64,000 nt of DNA from Microbulbifer sp. Q7 (GTDB lineage: Bacteria; Pseudomonadota; Gammaproteobacteria; Pseudomonadales; Cellvibrionaceae), in contig NZ_LROY01000001.1 in NCBI RefSeq assembly GCF_001639145.1, forward strand, positions 932,501 to 996,500. Direction: 5' to 3'. The notes beneath the pieces were generated by a model. It was not told the origin of the DNA and ran no database searches. It saw only the letters and a program-made list of their open reading frames with translations. Made by a program: the position numbers and the translations under genes. Within the stretch, counting starts at the first letter, position 1, and every line of letters begins with the position of its first letter. This document shows, in pieces, positions 1-8,898 of the stretch.

Positions 1-659
1 ACCAGCTCACAGGTGTTGGAGCCGCGCATACCCAGCTTGTCCAGCTTCTGCGCCTGGGTGAAACCCTTGAAACCGCGCTCAACAATAAACGCCGTAATGC
101 CACCGGAGCTGATACCCGGCTCCGTGCGCGCATAGATCACATAAGTATGCGCATCCGGACCGTTGGTGATCCACATCTTGTTGCCGTTCAGGATAAAGCG
201 ATCGCCCTTCTTCTCCGCCTTCAGCTGCAGGCTCACCACATCGGAACCGGAGTTGGGCTCACTCATCGCCAGCGCACCAATGTGCTCACCGGAACACAGC
301 TTCGGCAGGTACTTCGCTTTCTGTTCCGGGGTGCCGTTCTTGCGGATCTGGTTTACACACAGATTGGAGTGGGCACCGTAAGACAGGCCGACGGACGCAG
401 ATGCGCGGGAAATTTCCTCCATCGCCACCGCGTGTGCCAGGTAGCCCATATTGGAGCCGCCGTATTCCTCCTCCACAGTCATCCCCAGCAGACCCAGCTC
501 GCCGAACTTCTTCCACATGTCGGCGGGGAACAGATTGTCCTCGTCGATCTGTGCCGCGCGCGGCGCCAGCTCTGCCTGGCAGAACTTGTAGACCATGTCC
601 CGCAGCATGTCGATTTCTTCGCCGAGGTCGAAGTTCAGGGTTGGGTAAGGAGTATTCAT
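1..659 (-). CDS. liuA: Isovaleryl-CoA dehydrogenase (acyl-CoA dehydrogenase family), 3' end cut by window edge
   Basis: FAD-dependent oxidation of isovaleryl-CoA to 3-methylcrotonyl-CoA, an early step of leucine degradation. The ATG is at 657-659 on the minus strand and about 219 residues are present; the C-terminal part, including the catalytic base, lies outside the window. The visible part has the acyl-CoA dehydrogenase N-terminal helical domain and the middle-domain signature [11 protein letters not shown], then [12 protein letters not shown]. The beginning of the protein ([15 protein letters not shown]) is typical of isovaleryl-CoA dehydrogenases. It lies 50 bp downstream of a liuR-like regulator on the same strand, which supports the substrate call. 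Family is certain; exact substrate is inferred from sequence style plus context. Confidence 0.85.
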   Translation of the reverse strand, partial: MNTPYPTLNFDLGEEIDMLRDMVYKFCQAELAPRAAQIDEDNLFPADMWKKFGELGLLGMTVEEEYGGSNMGYLAHAVAMEEISRASASVGLSYGAHSNLCVNQIRKNGTPEQKAKYLPKLCSGEHIGALAMSEPNSGSDVVSLQLKAEKKGDRFILNGNKMWITNGPDAHTYVIYARTEPGISSGGITAFIVERGFKGFTQAQKLDKLGMRGSNTCEL

Positions 660-709
660 CGCGTGCTCCGCTTTGGATCCGTCAGAGGTTTTTATTCAGT
701 AATCGGTAT

Positions 710-1102
710 TCAGGTTGTCTGTTCTTTCAGCGCCGCCTCGGTACGGGCGGTCGCATCGTCCAGCTGGGCCAACACCTTCTCGATGTCGCGCTGCTGCTGT
801 CGCAGCTGCTGGCGTTTGGCATCAATCCGTTCGAGGAGGCGATTGAGCTGCTCCACATTGCCGTGGGCCGGGTCATACATATCGATGATTTCCCGGCTCT
901 CGTCGAGCGAGAAACCAAGCCGCTTGCCGCGCAGGATCAGCTTCAGGCGCACCCGGTCTTCGGGGCTGTACACCCGCGTCTGCCCGCGCCGCTGGGGGGT
1001 CAGAAGCCCCTTGTCTTCATAGAAGCGGATGGTGCGGGTGGTAATCCCGAATTCCTGGGCCAGCTCGGAAATGCTGTAGCTGCCGGCAGTGGTATTGCTC
1101 AT
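710..1102 (-). CDS. liuR: MerR-family transcriptional regulator LiuR
   Basis: DNA-binding regulator of branched-chain amino acid (leucine/isovalerate) catabolism. The 130-residue protein has an N-terminal MerR helix-turn-helix (YSISELAQEFGITTRTIRFY, residues ~9-28), the wing motif YEDKGLL, then a long Gln/Arg-rich dimerisation coiled coil (RIDAKRQQLRQQQRDIEKV). It has no cysteine metal site, so it belongs with the metabolite-responsive rather than metal-responsive MerR proteins. It precedes the isovaleryl-CoA dehydrogenase gene by 50 bp on the same strand, the arrangement known for LiuR in gammaproteobacteria. A perfect 18-bp palindrome sits 37 bp upstream of its start, so autoregulation together with the liu genes is likely. 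Confidence 0.85.
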   Translation of the reverse strand: MSNTTAGSYSISELAQEFGITTRTIRFYEDKGLLTPQRRGQTRVYSPEDRVRLKLILRGKRLGFSLDESREIIDMYDPAHGNVEQLNRLLERIDAKRQQLRQQQRDIEKVLAQLDDATARTEAALKEQTT

Positions 1103-1138
1103 GTGCCATTCCTCAGATCAGCCCGAAGTGTAGTTGAC

Positions 1139-1156
1139 GTTTACGTTAACGTAAAC
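1139..1156. promoter_or_regulatory. Probable LiuR operator
   Basis: GTTTACGTTAACGTAAAC is a perfect 18-bp inverted repeat upstream of liuR. TTGACG just before it (1134-1139) extends the ACGT-rich pattern. MerR proteins bind palindromes within the promoter spacer, and ACGTwAACGT-like sites are described for LiuR. The assignment is by position and motif only. Confidence 0.7.
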
Positions 1157-1322
1157 TTTGGTTCGTGATGAATTGTGACTGGGTCGGCGATTTTGGTTTC
1201 GGTATCGCTGGCGGCAGGCCTCAAACCAGGGGGCAAAATTTATGTAAGGTTTTGGCGCCGCTGGGTACAGTAAGTGGCATTACCCGCAATAGAGCGGCCT
1301 CACCAGATGGAAGAAGCACAAC

Positions 1323-1820
1323 TTGGACGCGCGCGAACAACTATTTCAACAGCTGATCGAGGACTGTGGCAGCGGTATCGCCCGCCTGGCAGGCAGCTAC
1401 GTCCGTAACCGGGCAGAGCGCGAGGACCTTGTGCAGGAGATCTGGCTCGCCATCTGGCGGGCGCTGCCCGGGTTCCGTGGGGATGCCAGCCCGCGCACCT
1501 TCGCCTACCGCATCGCCCACAACCGTAGTGTTACCCAGCTGGCCCGCCGTCGCGACAGCGAGGATGGCGAGGTGCTGGAGACGGTCGCCGACGAGCGTCC
1601 GGGGCCCGAGACGCAGTTGTTGCAGCGCCGTGACGCCGAGCGGCTGATGCGCGCGGTGGCGCAACTGCCGCTGGGTATGCGCCAGGTATTGACCCTGCGC
1701 TTCGAGGGCCTGAGCTACAGCGAAATTTCCGAAGTGCTCGGTATCAGCGAGTCCAACGTGGCGGTGCGCCTTAACCGAGCGCGCGAACGCTTGAACAGTA
1801 AATTGAGTGAAACGGTGTGA
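1323..1820 (+). CDS. ECF-type RNA polymerase sigma-70 factor
   Basis: A 165-residue alternative sigma factor. Region 2 spans residues ~20-75 (AEREDLVQEIWLAIWRALPG for core binding and -10 recognition). Region 4 spans ~115-160, with the helix-turn-helix LSYSEISEVLGISESNVAVR contacting the -35 element. Region 3 is absent, as in ECF (group 4) sigmas. The start is TTG at 1323, preceded by GGAAGAA at a suitable distance; the ATG at 1307 is out of frame. The stop overlaps the start of the next gene by 4 bp, so the two are translationally coupled. The coupled membrane protein is the natural candidate for a partner or anti-sigma factor, though it lacks an obvious zinc-binding HxxxCxxC motif. Confidence 0.85.
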   Translation: MDAREQLFQQLIEDCGSGIARLAGSYVRNRAEREDLVQEIWLAIWRALPGFRGDASPRTFAYRIAHNRSVTQLARRRDSEDGEVLETVADERPGPETQLLQRRDAERLMRAVAQLPLGMRQVLTLRFEGLSYSEISEVLGISESNVAVRLNRARERLNSKLSETV

Positions 1821-2461
1821 ATCCGCACATGAATAATAGAGAACACAGCCAGTCCGGCGCTGATCAAAGCGCAGATGATGGGCTGCAGGAATTGGCAAGC
1901 CTCTGGCGGCAATCGCCAGTGGAAGTGCCGGTACCTACAGCCATTCGCGCGCAGGTAGTCCGGCAGGAGCGTCGTATGCGCTGGTATGCGTGGTTTGAAT
2001 GGATCGCGTCGCTGGTGGTCGGTGTCGGTGGTGTCTACTTGATACTCCATAGTGAGGCCGGCGATGCCCCCTGGCGCGCGTTGCTGGTGGTCGTGCTTTT
2101 GGCCTGGGCCATGGCCTTTTCCGTTGCCAACCGTCGAGGTGTGTGGGAACCACTCGAAGAATCCGTGGGCGGCTATCTGGATCTGGCGCGACTGCGACTG
2201 GTGCGCAAGCGCCGAATGTTGCGCTTTACCTGGCTGTTTTTTATTGCGGAGCTGGGTATTTTTGCCGTGTGGCAGTGGCTGTCGGGCTATGGCTGGCTGG
2301 AGCCGATTTTCGCTGGTGACGGTCGTTTTGCCATGACCTGGATCACCGTGTTTGCACTGGCGATGGGCTTCTGGAGCGCCTGGTACTGGCATCGGATAAA
2401 AAGTAGCGAGCGGCAGATTGCAAAATGGCAGCGGGAAAATATCGAGGCAAGTGAAAAATAA
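1817..2461 (+). CDS. Four-helix inner-membrane protein coupled to the ECF sigma factor (candidate anti-sigma)
   Basis: Unrecognised 214-residue protein. Residues 1-55 are hydrophilic (QELASLWRQSPVEVP, then a basic stretch), followed by four predicted membrane segments at roughly 58-78, 84-102, 135-155 and 170-190, and a charged C-terminal tail (SSERQIAKWQRENIE). It starts at GTG 1817, overlapping the sigma stop as GTGA; an in-frame ATG lies at 1829. Gene order and overlap are typical of sigma/anti-sigma pairs in which the cytosolic N-terminus of a membrane protein sequesters the sigma. No anti-sigma domain can be named from the sequence, so the role is inferred from context. Confidence 0.6.
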   Translation: MNPHMNNREHSQSGADQSADDGLQELASLWRQSPVEVPVPTAIRAQVVRQERRMRWYAWFEWIASLVVGVGGVYLILHSEAGDAPWRALLVVVLLAWAMAFSVANRRGVWEPLEESVGGYLDLARLRLVRKRRMLRFTWLFFIAELGIFAVWQWLSGYGWLEPIFAGDGRFAMTWITVFALAMGFWSAWYWHRIKSSERQIAKWQRENIEASEK

Positions 2462-2549
2462 ATTGTAAGAAAATGGATGGCAGGGGTACTACACAAGGTG
2501 TCGATCGATCAGTCAATAATTCACACTAATCACGAAAGAGATATTCACC

Positions 2550-2852
2550 ATGTTGTCGAACCTTGAACAAAAATTTTCCGACTTCCTCGAACTGTTTGTC
2601 CAAATGAACCTGGTGCAAACCGTGGGCTTCGTCATCTTCTTTTTTGCGATCTGGTTTTTGCCGAGCTTGCTGGCAATATTTTTTAACCGGAATCATCTGG
2701 GCAAAATTTTCCTCGCCAATGTGCCTGCAGGGTTGTCATGGATCGCCTGGGTGGCGCTGTTGGTATGGGCGGCTACTGGCAAGGTGAGCGGAAAGCTCGC
2801 CAAGAAGTATGGGGCTGATGGTTCGACGGTGGCGATCAAGGCGGAGAGCTAA
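2550..2852 (+). CDS. Superinfection-immunity-like small membrane protein
   Basis: A 100-residue protein with two membrane helices (residues ~23-44 and ~58-78) joined by a short polar loop FFNRNHLGKIFLANVPAG. The pattern of a hydrophobic helix ending in LPSLLA, a basic/Asn loop, then GLSWIAWVALLVWA matches the superinfection immunity protein family (phage T4 Imm-like, PF14373). That family also occurs widely in bacterial chromosomes without phage, where its role is unknown. The start ATG has AAGAGA upstream. It is a monocistron between the sigma cluster and a bidirectional terminator, with no other phage gene nearby. The family call comes from recalled motif layout, not a search. Confidence 0.6.
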   Translation: MLSNLEQKFSDFLELFVQMNLVQTVGFVIFFFAIWFLPSLLAIFFNRNHLGKIFLANVPAGLSWIAWVALLVWAATGKVSGKLAKKYGADGSTVAIKAES

Positions 2853-2887
2853 TCCCCGCATACATGTCATGTTCAAATAGCGTAGTA

Positions 2888-2933
2888 AAAAGCCTTCGCT
2901 GGCACGCAAGGGCGCGTACCAGCGAAGGCTTTT
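2888..2933. terminator. Bidirectional rho-independent terminator
   Basis: A perfect 15-bp inverted repeat (2888-2902 with 2919-2933; arm AAAAGCCTTCGCTGG) around a 16-nt loop. It has A/T ends on both sides and lies between the convergent 2550-2852 gene and hutH. Confidence 0.85.
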
Positions 2934-2956
2934 AGTGCAGTTTGCTGGTGCAGTTT

Positions 2957-4507
2957 CTAGCGATTGCTCGGCAGCATTTCAGTGGCAAGATACTCGCGGT
3001 AATACGCACTGGCCAGCAACTGCTTGGCCTCCTCGATATCCGGTGCGAAGTAGCGGTCCTTGTCGTAGAAAGAGACGCGTTCGCGCAGCGCAGCCTTGGC
3101 GTTTTCCAGTTTTTCGGTGGTCTTCAGCGGGGCGCGGAAGTCCAGGCCCTGGCAGGCGGCCAGCAGCTCTACCGCGAGGATGCCGCAGGTATTGTCGGCC
3201 ATGTCGCGCAGGCGGCGGCCGGCGAAGGTGGCCATGGACACGTGGTCTTCCTGGTTGGCAGAAGTGGGCAGGGAGTCCACGCTCGCCGGGTGGGCGAAGG
3301 TCTTATTCTCGCTGGCCAGTGCCGCGGAGGTGACCTGCGCGATCATAAAGCCGGAGTTCACGCCGCCGTTGTCCACCAGGAACGGCGGCAGGCCGGACAG
3401 GTTGGAGTCGATCAGCAGCGCCATGCGGCGCTCGGACAGGGAGCCAATTTCCGCGATGGCCAGGGCCAGGTTGTCGGCGACCATGGCCACCGGTTCCGCG
3501 TGGAAGTTGCCACCGGAAATAATGTCGGAGTTTTCTGGGTTGTCCACATCGGTAAATACCAGCGGGTTGTCGGAAACGCCATTGGCTTCCGCCAGCAGGA
3601 TTTCGGCGGCGAAGCGGATCTGCTGCAGGCAGGCGCCCATCACCTGGGGCTGGCAGCGGAGGCTGTAGGGATCCTGAACTTTTTCACAGTCCTCGTGGGA
3701 CTCGCCAATTTCACTCTGGTCACCCAACAGGTCGCGGTAGCTCGCGGCCACATCGCGCTGTGCCTGCTGGCCGCGCACCATGTGGATGCGGTCATCGAAC
3801 GGGCGGCGCGAGCCCTTGGCGGCTTCCAGGGTCAGCGCGCCGGTAACCACGGCGCCGGCGAACAGGTCCTCGGCGGAGAACAGCCCCTGCAGGGCAAACG
3901 CGGTGGAAGCCTGGGTGCCGTTGAGCAGTGCCAAACCTTCCTTCGGCGCCAGTACCACCGGACGCATTTCCGCAAAGCGCAGGCCTTCGGACGCGGGTTT
4001 GCGTTCGCCGTTGATAAAGCATTCCCCTTCGCCCAGCAATACCACGCTCATGTGCGCCAGCGGTGCCAGGTCGCCGGAGGCACCCACGGAGCCTTTTTCC
4101 GGGATGGCCGGGTACACGCCGGCGTTGACCAGCTTGATCAGCGCCTCGATGACTTCCAGGCGGATGCCGGAGAAGCCGCGCGCGAGGGAGTTGATCTTCA
4201 GTACCATCAGCAGGCGCACGGTGTCTTCGCTCATGAAGTTGCCGGTGCCGGCGGCGTGGGACAGGACGATAGCGCGCTGCAGGGTTTCCAGGTCTTCCTG
4301 CTTGATACTGGTGTTTGCCAGCAGGCCGAAACCGGTGTTGATGCCGTACACGGTGCGACCCTGTTCCAGCACATCGGCCACGGTTTTTGCGGAAGCATTG
4401 ATGGCGGCGTGGGCGTCTTTGTTCAGGGTCAGTTTTACCGCCTCGCGGGCCACACGACGCAATTGCTCCAGGCTCAGTTGGCCGGGGGTGATTTCCAGTT
4501 GGTACAT
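2957..4507 (-). CDS. hutH: Histidine ammonia-lyase
   Basis: Converts L-histidine to trans-urocanate and ammonia, the first step of the hut pathway, in the cytosol. The 516-residue protein has the usual family length. The Ala-Ser-Gly triad that cyclises into the MIO electrophile is in [15 protein letters not shown] (residues ~143-145), and YGINTGFG precedes it near residue 55. ATG 4507 is chosen over an upstream GTG (4519) because GGTGAG lies 7 nt before it. It is 78 bp downstream of hutU on the same strand, with a hairpin in the gap. It is followed by a strong terminator, so it is the last gene of this transcript. Confidence 0.97.
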   Translation of the reverse strand: MYQLEITPGQLSLEQLRRVAREAVKLTLNKDAHAAINASAKTVADVLEQGRTVYGINTGFGLLANTSIKQEDLETLQRAIVLSHAAGTGNFMSEDTVRLLMVLKINSLARGFSGIRLEVIEALIKLVNAGVYPAIPEKGSVGASGDLAPLAHMSVVLLGEGECFINGERKPASEGLRFAEMRPVVLAPKEGLALLNGTQASTAFALQGLFSAEDLFAGAVVTGALTLEAAKGSRRPFDDRIHMVRGQQAQRDVAASYRDLLGDQSEIGESHEDCEKVQDPYSLRCQPQVMGACLQQIRFAAEILLAEANGVSDNPLVFTDVDNPENSDIISGGNFHAEPVAMVADNLALAIAEIGSLSERRMALLIDSNLSGLPPFLVDNGGVNSGFMIAQVTSAALASENKTFAHPASVDSLPTSANQEDHVSMATFAGRRLRDMADNTCGILAVELLAACQGLDFRAPLKTTEKLENAKAALRERVSFYDKDRYFAPDIEEAKQLLASAYYREYLATEMLPSNR

Positions 4508-4537
4508 AAATTTTCTCACCGAAAATATTGTTTACTT

Positions 4538-4562
4538 CCGCCATGTCGCAATGACATGGCGG
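4538..4562 (-). other. Intercistronic hairpin between hutU and hutH
   Basis: A perfect 10-bp inverted repeat (CCGCCATGTC / GACATGGCGG) with a 5-nt loop between the hutU stop and the hutH start. There is no T-run after the stem on the transcribed strand. It looks like an mRNA-stabilising or processing structure rather than a terminator. Confidence 0.55.
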
Positions 4563-4585
4563 CTATAAATTAAAAAACTTGCCAA

Positions 4586-6259
4586 TCAGTCTTTCAGCAT
4601 CGGCAGGTCTAGACCCTGCTCTTTGGCGCACTGCTTGGCGATGTCGTAGCCCGCATCGGCGTGGCGCATCACGCCGGTGGCCGGGTCGTTCCACAGTACG
4701 CGTTCGATGCGTTTTTTCGCCGCGTCGGTGCCGTCACACACGATGACCACGCCGGAATGCTGGGAGAAGCCCATGCCCACCCCACCGCCGTGGTGCAGGG
4801 AAACCCAGGTAGCGCCGGAGGCGGTATTCAGCAGGGCGTTCAGCAGCGGCCAGTCGGAGACCGCATCGCTGCCGTCCAGCATGGATTCGGTTTCCCGGTT
4901 GGGGCTGGCTACGGAGCCGGAGTCGAGGTGGTCGCGGCCGATGACCACCGGCGCTTCGAGTTCGCCGTTGGCAACCATTTCGTTGAACGCCAGCGCCAGG
5001 CGCGCGCGGTCTTTCAAGCCGACCCAGCAGATGCGCGCGGGCAGGCCCTGGAACTGGATGCGCTCGCGGGCCATGTCCAGCCAGTTGTGCAGCTGCGGAT
5101 TGTCCGGGATCAGTTCCTTGACCTTGGCGTCGGTCTTGTAGATGTCTTCCGGGTTGCCGCTCAGTGCTGCCCAGCGGAAGGGGCCGATGCCTTCGCAGAA
5201 CAGCGGACGGATATACGCGGGTACGAAGCCGGGGAAGTCGAACGCATTTTCCACGCCTACTTCAAAGGCCATCTGGCGAATGTTGTTGCCGTAGTCGAGG
5301 GTGGCGGCACCGCGCTCCTGCAGGGTGAGCATGGCCTGCACCTGCACGCCCATGGATTTCTTCGCTTCTTTTACCACCAGGGCTTCGTCGCGTTTGCGCA
5401 TCTCGGCAGCCTGCTCCATGGTCCAGCCTTGCGGCAGGTAGCCGTTCAGCGGGTCGTGGGCGGAGGTCTGGTCGGTAACGCAGTCCGGCAGGATGCCGCG
5501 CTCGACAATTTCCGGGAAGACGTCAGCGGCGTTGCCGAGCAGGCCAACGGAGATGGCCTCTCCCTTTTCCATGGCATCGTTGATCATTGCCAGGGCGTCG
5601 TCGAGGCTGGTGGCTTTCTTGTCGACGTAGCCGGTACGCAGGCGGAAGTCGATGCGGGTTTCATCGCACTCGACGGCGATCATGCAGAAGCCGGCCATGG
5701 TGGCGGCCAGTGGCTGGGCGCCGCCCATGCCGCCGAGGCCGCCGGTGAGTACCCATTTGCCTTTGGCTTCACCGTCGAAGTGTTTACGTGCAACTGCGGC
5801 AAAGGTTTCGTAGGTGCCCTGGACGATGCCCTGGGAGCCGATGTAGATCCAAGAGCCGGCGGTCATCTGGCCATACATGGCGAGGCCTTTTTTATCCAGC
5901 TCGTTGAAGTGCTCCCAGTTGGCCCAGTGGGGGACGAGGTTGGAGTTGGCGATGAGTACGCGGGGGGCGTCGGCGTGGGTTTTGAAAACGCCGACGGGTT
6001 TGCCGGACTGGACCAATAGCGTTTCGTCGTCTTCCAGGCGCTGCAGCACTTCGACGATCTTGTCGTAGCACTCCCAGTCGCGCGCGGCGCGGCCGATGCC
6101 GCCGTACACGACGAGGTCTTCCGGACGTTCGGCGACGTCGGGATGCAGGTTGTTCATCAGCATGCGCAGGGGGGCTTCGGTGAGCCAGCTTTTTGCGTTC
6201 AGCTTGGTGCCGGTGGGGGCGGCAATTTTACGGCTGGGGTCGTGGCGTTTATCGGTCAT
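4586..6259 (-). CDS. hutU: Urocanate hydratase
   Basis: Adds water to urocanate to give 4-imidazolone-5-propionate, using tightly bound NAD+ as electrophile. The 557 residues fit the family. Recognisable blocks are [18 protein letters not shown], the glycine-rich [11 protein letters not shown] that contacts the dinucleotide, and the C-terminal [15 protein letters not shown]. The start is ATG 6259 with GAGG five bases upstream, rather than the in-frame TTG at 6280. It is upstream of hutH in a likely hutU-hutH unit. A structured repeat (6363-6474) in the same orientation lies between it and hutC and would be in its 5' leader if transcribed from the hutC side. Confidence 0.97.
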   Translation of the reverse strand: MTDKRHDPSRKIAAPTGTKLNAKSWLTEAPLRMLMNNLHPDVAERPEDLVVYGGIGRAARDWECYDKIVEVLQRLEDDETLLVQSGKPVGVFKTHADAPRVLIANSNLVPHWANWEHFNELDKKGLAMYGQMTAGSWIYIGSQGIVQGTYETFAAVARKHFDGEAKGKWVLTGGLGGMGGAQPLAATMAGFCMIAVECDETRIDFRLRTGYVDKKATSLDDALAMINDAMEKGEAISVGLLGNAADVFPEIVERGILPDCVTDQTSAHDPLNGYLPQGWTMEQAAEMRKRDEALVVKEAKKSMGVQVQAMLTLQERGAATLDYGNNIRQMAFEVGVENAFDFPGFVPAYIRPLFCEGIGPFRWAALSGNPEDIYKTDAKVKELIPDNPQLHNWLDMARERIQFQGLPARICWVGLKDRARLALAFNEMVANGELEAPVVIGRDHLDSGSVASPNRETESMLDGSDAVSDWPLLNALLNTASGATWVSLHHGGGVGMGFSQHSGVVIVCDGTDAAKKRIERVLWNDPATGVMRHADAGYDIAKQCAKEQGLDLPMLKD

Positions 6260-6362
6260 GGTTGCCTCGTCTATTTTCAAATTCTGTGGATAGTTTTGAA
6301 TTTGATTTTTTGTGGGCTTTTGGCCCTGTGGTATTGGGTGCTCCGGATTTTGGTCCGGTGGC

Positions 6363-6474
6363 GGCGGGGCACCGGGTGTAGGATTTCAGGACCGCTACAA
6401 GTACGTCCCTGTAAGCTGCGTCGGCGACGTCCATGTCGCCGACGCTCCTGAAAACCTACACCCGGCACCCCGCC
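6363..6474 (-). repeat. Structured intergenic repeat, copy A
   Basis: A 29-nt outer inverted repeat (6363-6391 with 6446-6474, 26 of 29 pairs) encloses a perfect 11-bp inner hairpin (6418-6428 with 6435-6445) and a conserved core containing TACAGGGACGTACT when read on the minus strand. The same nested architecture and core recur at 7461-7570 and 34403-34509. This copy is in the sense orientation of hutU, in the 257-bp hutC-hutU gap. The rest of that gap is A/T-rich with nothing recognisable. Confidence 0.8.
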
Positions 6475-6516
6475 TTCGATTCAAATTTCTTTACTGCGTT
6501 GCAGGCGAGCTGGTTC

Positions 6517-7254
6517 TTAAAACCTAAGTTGTGCGCCCAGTCGGTATCGATTTCCCGGATGTACCAACCGCGCAAAACTCACGGTGCCGGCACTACTTTT
6601 GGTGCGCCGCCAGATCTGCAGGCAGGCGGTGCCTGGTTTAATCTCCAGCGCTTCGCCAACGGTGTCATCCGCACCAATCGCTTCTACCGTGGTGTCCGCT
6701 TCTGTCAGCGGCGCCACGCGGGTCAGGTATTCATTGGGCGTGGCCGCGGTGAAGTCCTGTTGCAGGTATTCCGGCACCAGGGTGGGGTTGGTATAGCGTT
6801 CTTCGAACTGGATCGGCAGGTCGTTATCCAGGTGCACGATGACTGAGTGGTAGACAGCGCTGCCTTCGGCGAGGCTGAGGGCCACGGAGACTTCGGTGCT
6901 GGCGGTGGTTTGTTCGAGTTTGAGAATGCGGTTGGCGTAGCTGTGACCACGCGCGGCAATTTCGTCGGCTATGTTGCGTACTTCCAGCAGCGAGCCCGCC
7001 GGTACCGGTTCGGCAACGAAGGTGCCGAGGCCCTGAGAGCGGATGAGTACGCCTTCGTCGGTGAGCTCGGACAGGGCGCGGCGGGCAGTCATGCGGCTGA
7101 CGTTGAAGTCGTGGGCGAGCTGGTTTTCCGAGGGCACGCGAAAGTGGGCGGCCCACTCGCCGGATTCGATCTGGGCGCGGATATGCGCTTTGATCGCAGC
7201 GTAGCGGGGCTGGCTGCCGGGCTCTGTGATACCTGAAGGAATCTGACTGCTCAT
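6517..7254 (-). CDS. hutC: Histidine utilisation repressor, GntR/HutC family
   Basis: Represses hut genes and is released by urocanate. The 245-residue protein has an N-terminal winged helix (residues ~15-80; VPSENQLAHDFNVSRMTARR and the wing QGLGTFV) followed by the UTRA ligand-binding domain (from about residue 100: GSAVYHSVIVHLDNDLPIQF). An in-frame upstream start would add 27 unlikely residues, so ATG 7254 is used. It sits between leftward hutU-hutH and rightward hutI-hutG. A perfect CTTGTATATACAAG palindrome lies 51 bp upstream of its start, indicating autoregulation and divergent control of hutI-hutG. Confidence 0.93.
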   Translation of the reverse strand: MSSQIPSGITEPGSQPRYAAIKAHIRAQIESGEWAAHFRVPSENQLAHDFNVSRMTARRALSELTDEGVLIRSQGLGTFVAEPVPAGSLLEVRNIADEIAARGHSYANRILKLEQTTASTEVSVALSLAEGSAVYHSVIVHLDNDLPIQFEERYTNPTLVPEYLQQDFTAATPNEYLTRVAPLTEADTTVEAIGADDTVGEALEIKPGTACLQIWRRTKSSAGTVSFARLVHPGNRYRLGAQLRF

Positions 7255-7305
7255 ACTTGTGTGGCCTTTGCCTGCTCGGGTAGAGTGTCCACTTGGTTGT
7301 ACATT

Positions 7306-7319
7306 CTTGTATATACAAG
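7306..7319. promoter_or_regulatory. HutC operator
   Basis: CTTGTATATACAAG is a perfect 14-bp palindrome in the hutC-hutI divergent region. It matches the TGTATATACA core known for HutC. It is the only such site I found in the window. Confidence 0.85.
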
Positions 7320-7460
7320 TGTGTTGTTGGGGCAACTATGGATTTGATTGCGGTTGCTGTCAATAAGTGGGGCGGCTGTTCACCTGCTGGCGGGCTCCCA
7401 CGCGGACCCCGGATCGAGTTTAGGGCGCTGGCGTTTGAAGTGCAGAACTACGAATGGAAG

Positions 7461-7570
7461 GTTGAGTGCCGGGTATGGCTTTTTGAAAGCGTCAGCGGCA
7501 GGGACGCCGCTGACGCAGCGTACAGGGATGTATTCACCGCGGTTTCAAAAAGCCATACCCGGTGCTCGAC
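7461..7570 (+). repeat. Structured intergenic repeat, copy B
   Basis: The outer inverted repeat is 7461-7488 with 7543-7570 (26 of 28 pairs). The inner perfect 11-bp hairpin is GCGTCAGCGGC / GCCGCTGACGC (7489-7516), followed by the core TACAGGGATGTATT. It lies about 100 bp upstream of hutI in the sense orientation, inside the 414-bp hutC-hutI gap. That gap otherwise holds the HutC operator near its left end and no recognisable gene. It is related to the copies at 6363 and 34403; the inner stem differs from copy A by paired, compensatory changes. Confidence 0.8.
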
Positions 7571-7668
7571 CGCCACAGAGCTAGAACAGCGCTCTTGTGG
7601 GAGAGAAACCGCGCCAAAACGCCCCAACAGGGCTATCGTTACAATTAACGCCAATCCAGTGAGAAAAT

Positions 7669-8898
7669 ATGACTGAGCGCTGTGATCTGCTGATTACAAA
7701 TGTCCACGCGGCCACGATGGATCCGTCCCGGCCTGGTGCCTACGGTGCGGTGGAGGATGCCGCGGTGGCGGTGACCGGCAACAAAATTGTGTGGATCGGC
7801 CCCCGCCGGAAGCTGCCCGAAACCGCCGCCGATCAGGTAATCGACGGCGAGGGCCAGTGGCTGACCCCGGGACTGATCGACTGCCATACCCACCTGGTCT
7901 ACGGTGGCCACCGCGCCGGTGAATTTGCCCGCCGCCTGGGCGGTGAAAGCTACGAGGAAGTCGCGCGCGCCGGTGGTGGCATTCTCTCCACTGTACGCGC
8001 CACCCGCGCCACCAGTGCCGAAGAGCTCTATCGCAAAGCCGAGCCCCGCCTCAAGGCCCTGATGGGTGAGGGTGTCACTACCGTCGAAATCAAATCCGGC
8101 TATGGCCTCGACCTCGATACTGAGCTGAAACAACTGCGGGTCGCCCGCCGGCTCGCGCAACACCATCCGGTCAGCATCCTCACCACCTGCCTCGCCGCCC
8201 ATGCCCTGCCACCGGAATACGATGGCCGCGCCGACGACTACATCCAGCTCGTGTGTGAGGAAATCCTGCCGGCGGTTGCTAAAGAGCAGCTGGCCGATGC
8301 CGTGGATATGTTCTGCGAAAATATCGCCTTCTCTGTGGAGCAGTGCGAGCGCGTGATTGCCGCGGCACAGAAGCTGGACCTGCCGGTGAAAGTCCACGCC
8401 GAGCAGCTCGCCTCTACCGGGGCCACCAGCATGGCCGCCCGCGCCGGGGCCCTGTCTGTGGACCATATTGAATACATCACCGATGAAGACATCGCCGCCA
8501 TGGCGGAAAGCGGCACCGCCGCTGTGCTCCTGCCGGGCGCGTTCTACACCTTGAAGGAAACCCGCGTACCTCCGGTCGACAAACTGCGTGCCGCCGGTGT
8601 GCCCATGGCTATCTCCACGGATCTCAACCCGGGCAGTTGTCCTATTGCGTCGCTGCGCCTGATGATGAACATGAGCTGCAACCTGTTTGGTCTCACCCCC
8701 GCCGAAGCCCTTGCCGGGGTTACCCGCTCCGCGGCCCGCGCGCTAGGGGTGTGTTGCTCGCGGGGTGTGCTGCGCGCCGGGTTGCGCGCCGACATGGCCC
8801 TGTGGCCGATGGAAACGCCAGACCAGTTGGCCTACGAGGTGGGTGCCCTGAAACCTGCGGACATTTTTGTTGGGGGACAGCATGTTACAGCTGGCTGA
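7669..8898 (+). CDS. hutI: Imidazolonepropionase
   Basis: Hydrolyses 4-imidazolone-5-propionate to N-formimidoyl-L-glutamate. It is a metal-dependent amidohydrolase of 409 residues, the usual family length. Metal and active-site blocks seen in order: [12 protein letters not shown] (two metal His), [37 protein letters not shown] and [11 protein letters not shown] (catalytic Asp). The 3' end overlaps the hutG start by 17 bp, so the pair is translationally coupled. It is divergent from hutC with the HutC palindrome between them. Confidence 0.97.
   Translation: MTERCDLLITNVHAATMDPSRPGAYGAVEDAAVAVTGNKIVWIGPRRKLPETAADQVIDGEGQWLTPGLIDCHTHLVYGGHRAGEFARRLGGESYEEVARAGGGILSTVRATRATSAEELYRKAEPRLKALMGEGVTTVEIKSGYGLDLDTELKQLRVARRLAQHHPVSILTTCLAAHALPPEYDGRADDYIQLVCEEILPAVAKEQLADAVDMFCENIAFSVEQCERVIAAAQKLDLPVKVHAEQLASTGATSMAARAGALSVDHIEYITDEDIAAMAESGTAAVLLPGAFYTLKETRVPPVDKLRAAGVPMAISTDLNPGSCPIASLRLMMNMSCNLFGLTPAEALAGVTRSAARALGVCCSRGVLRAGLRADMALWPMETPDQLAYEVGALKPADIFVGGQHVTAG

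Noticed and set aside
1165..1356. Short frame between liuR and the sigma factor
   Set aside because: No ribosome-binding site and it overlaps the sigma start region; likely promoter DNA.
2942..4573. Long open frame antisense to hutH
   Set aside because: It is the mirror frame of a strongly conserved gene in GC-rich DNA, with no ribosome-binding site and no recognisable protein.
4661..6019. Long open frame antisense to hutU
   Set aside because: Mirror-frame artefact over urocanate hydratase; composition (Gly/Val/Ala/His-rich) is that of a shadow.
7293..7676. Open frame across the hutC-hutI gap
   Set aside because: It runs through the HutC operator and the structured repeat, so it is non-coding.
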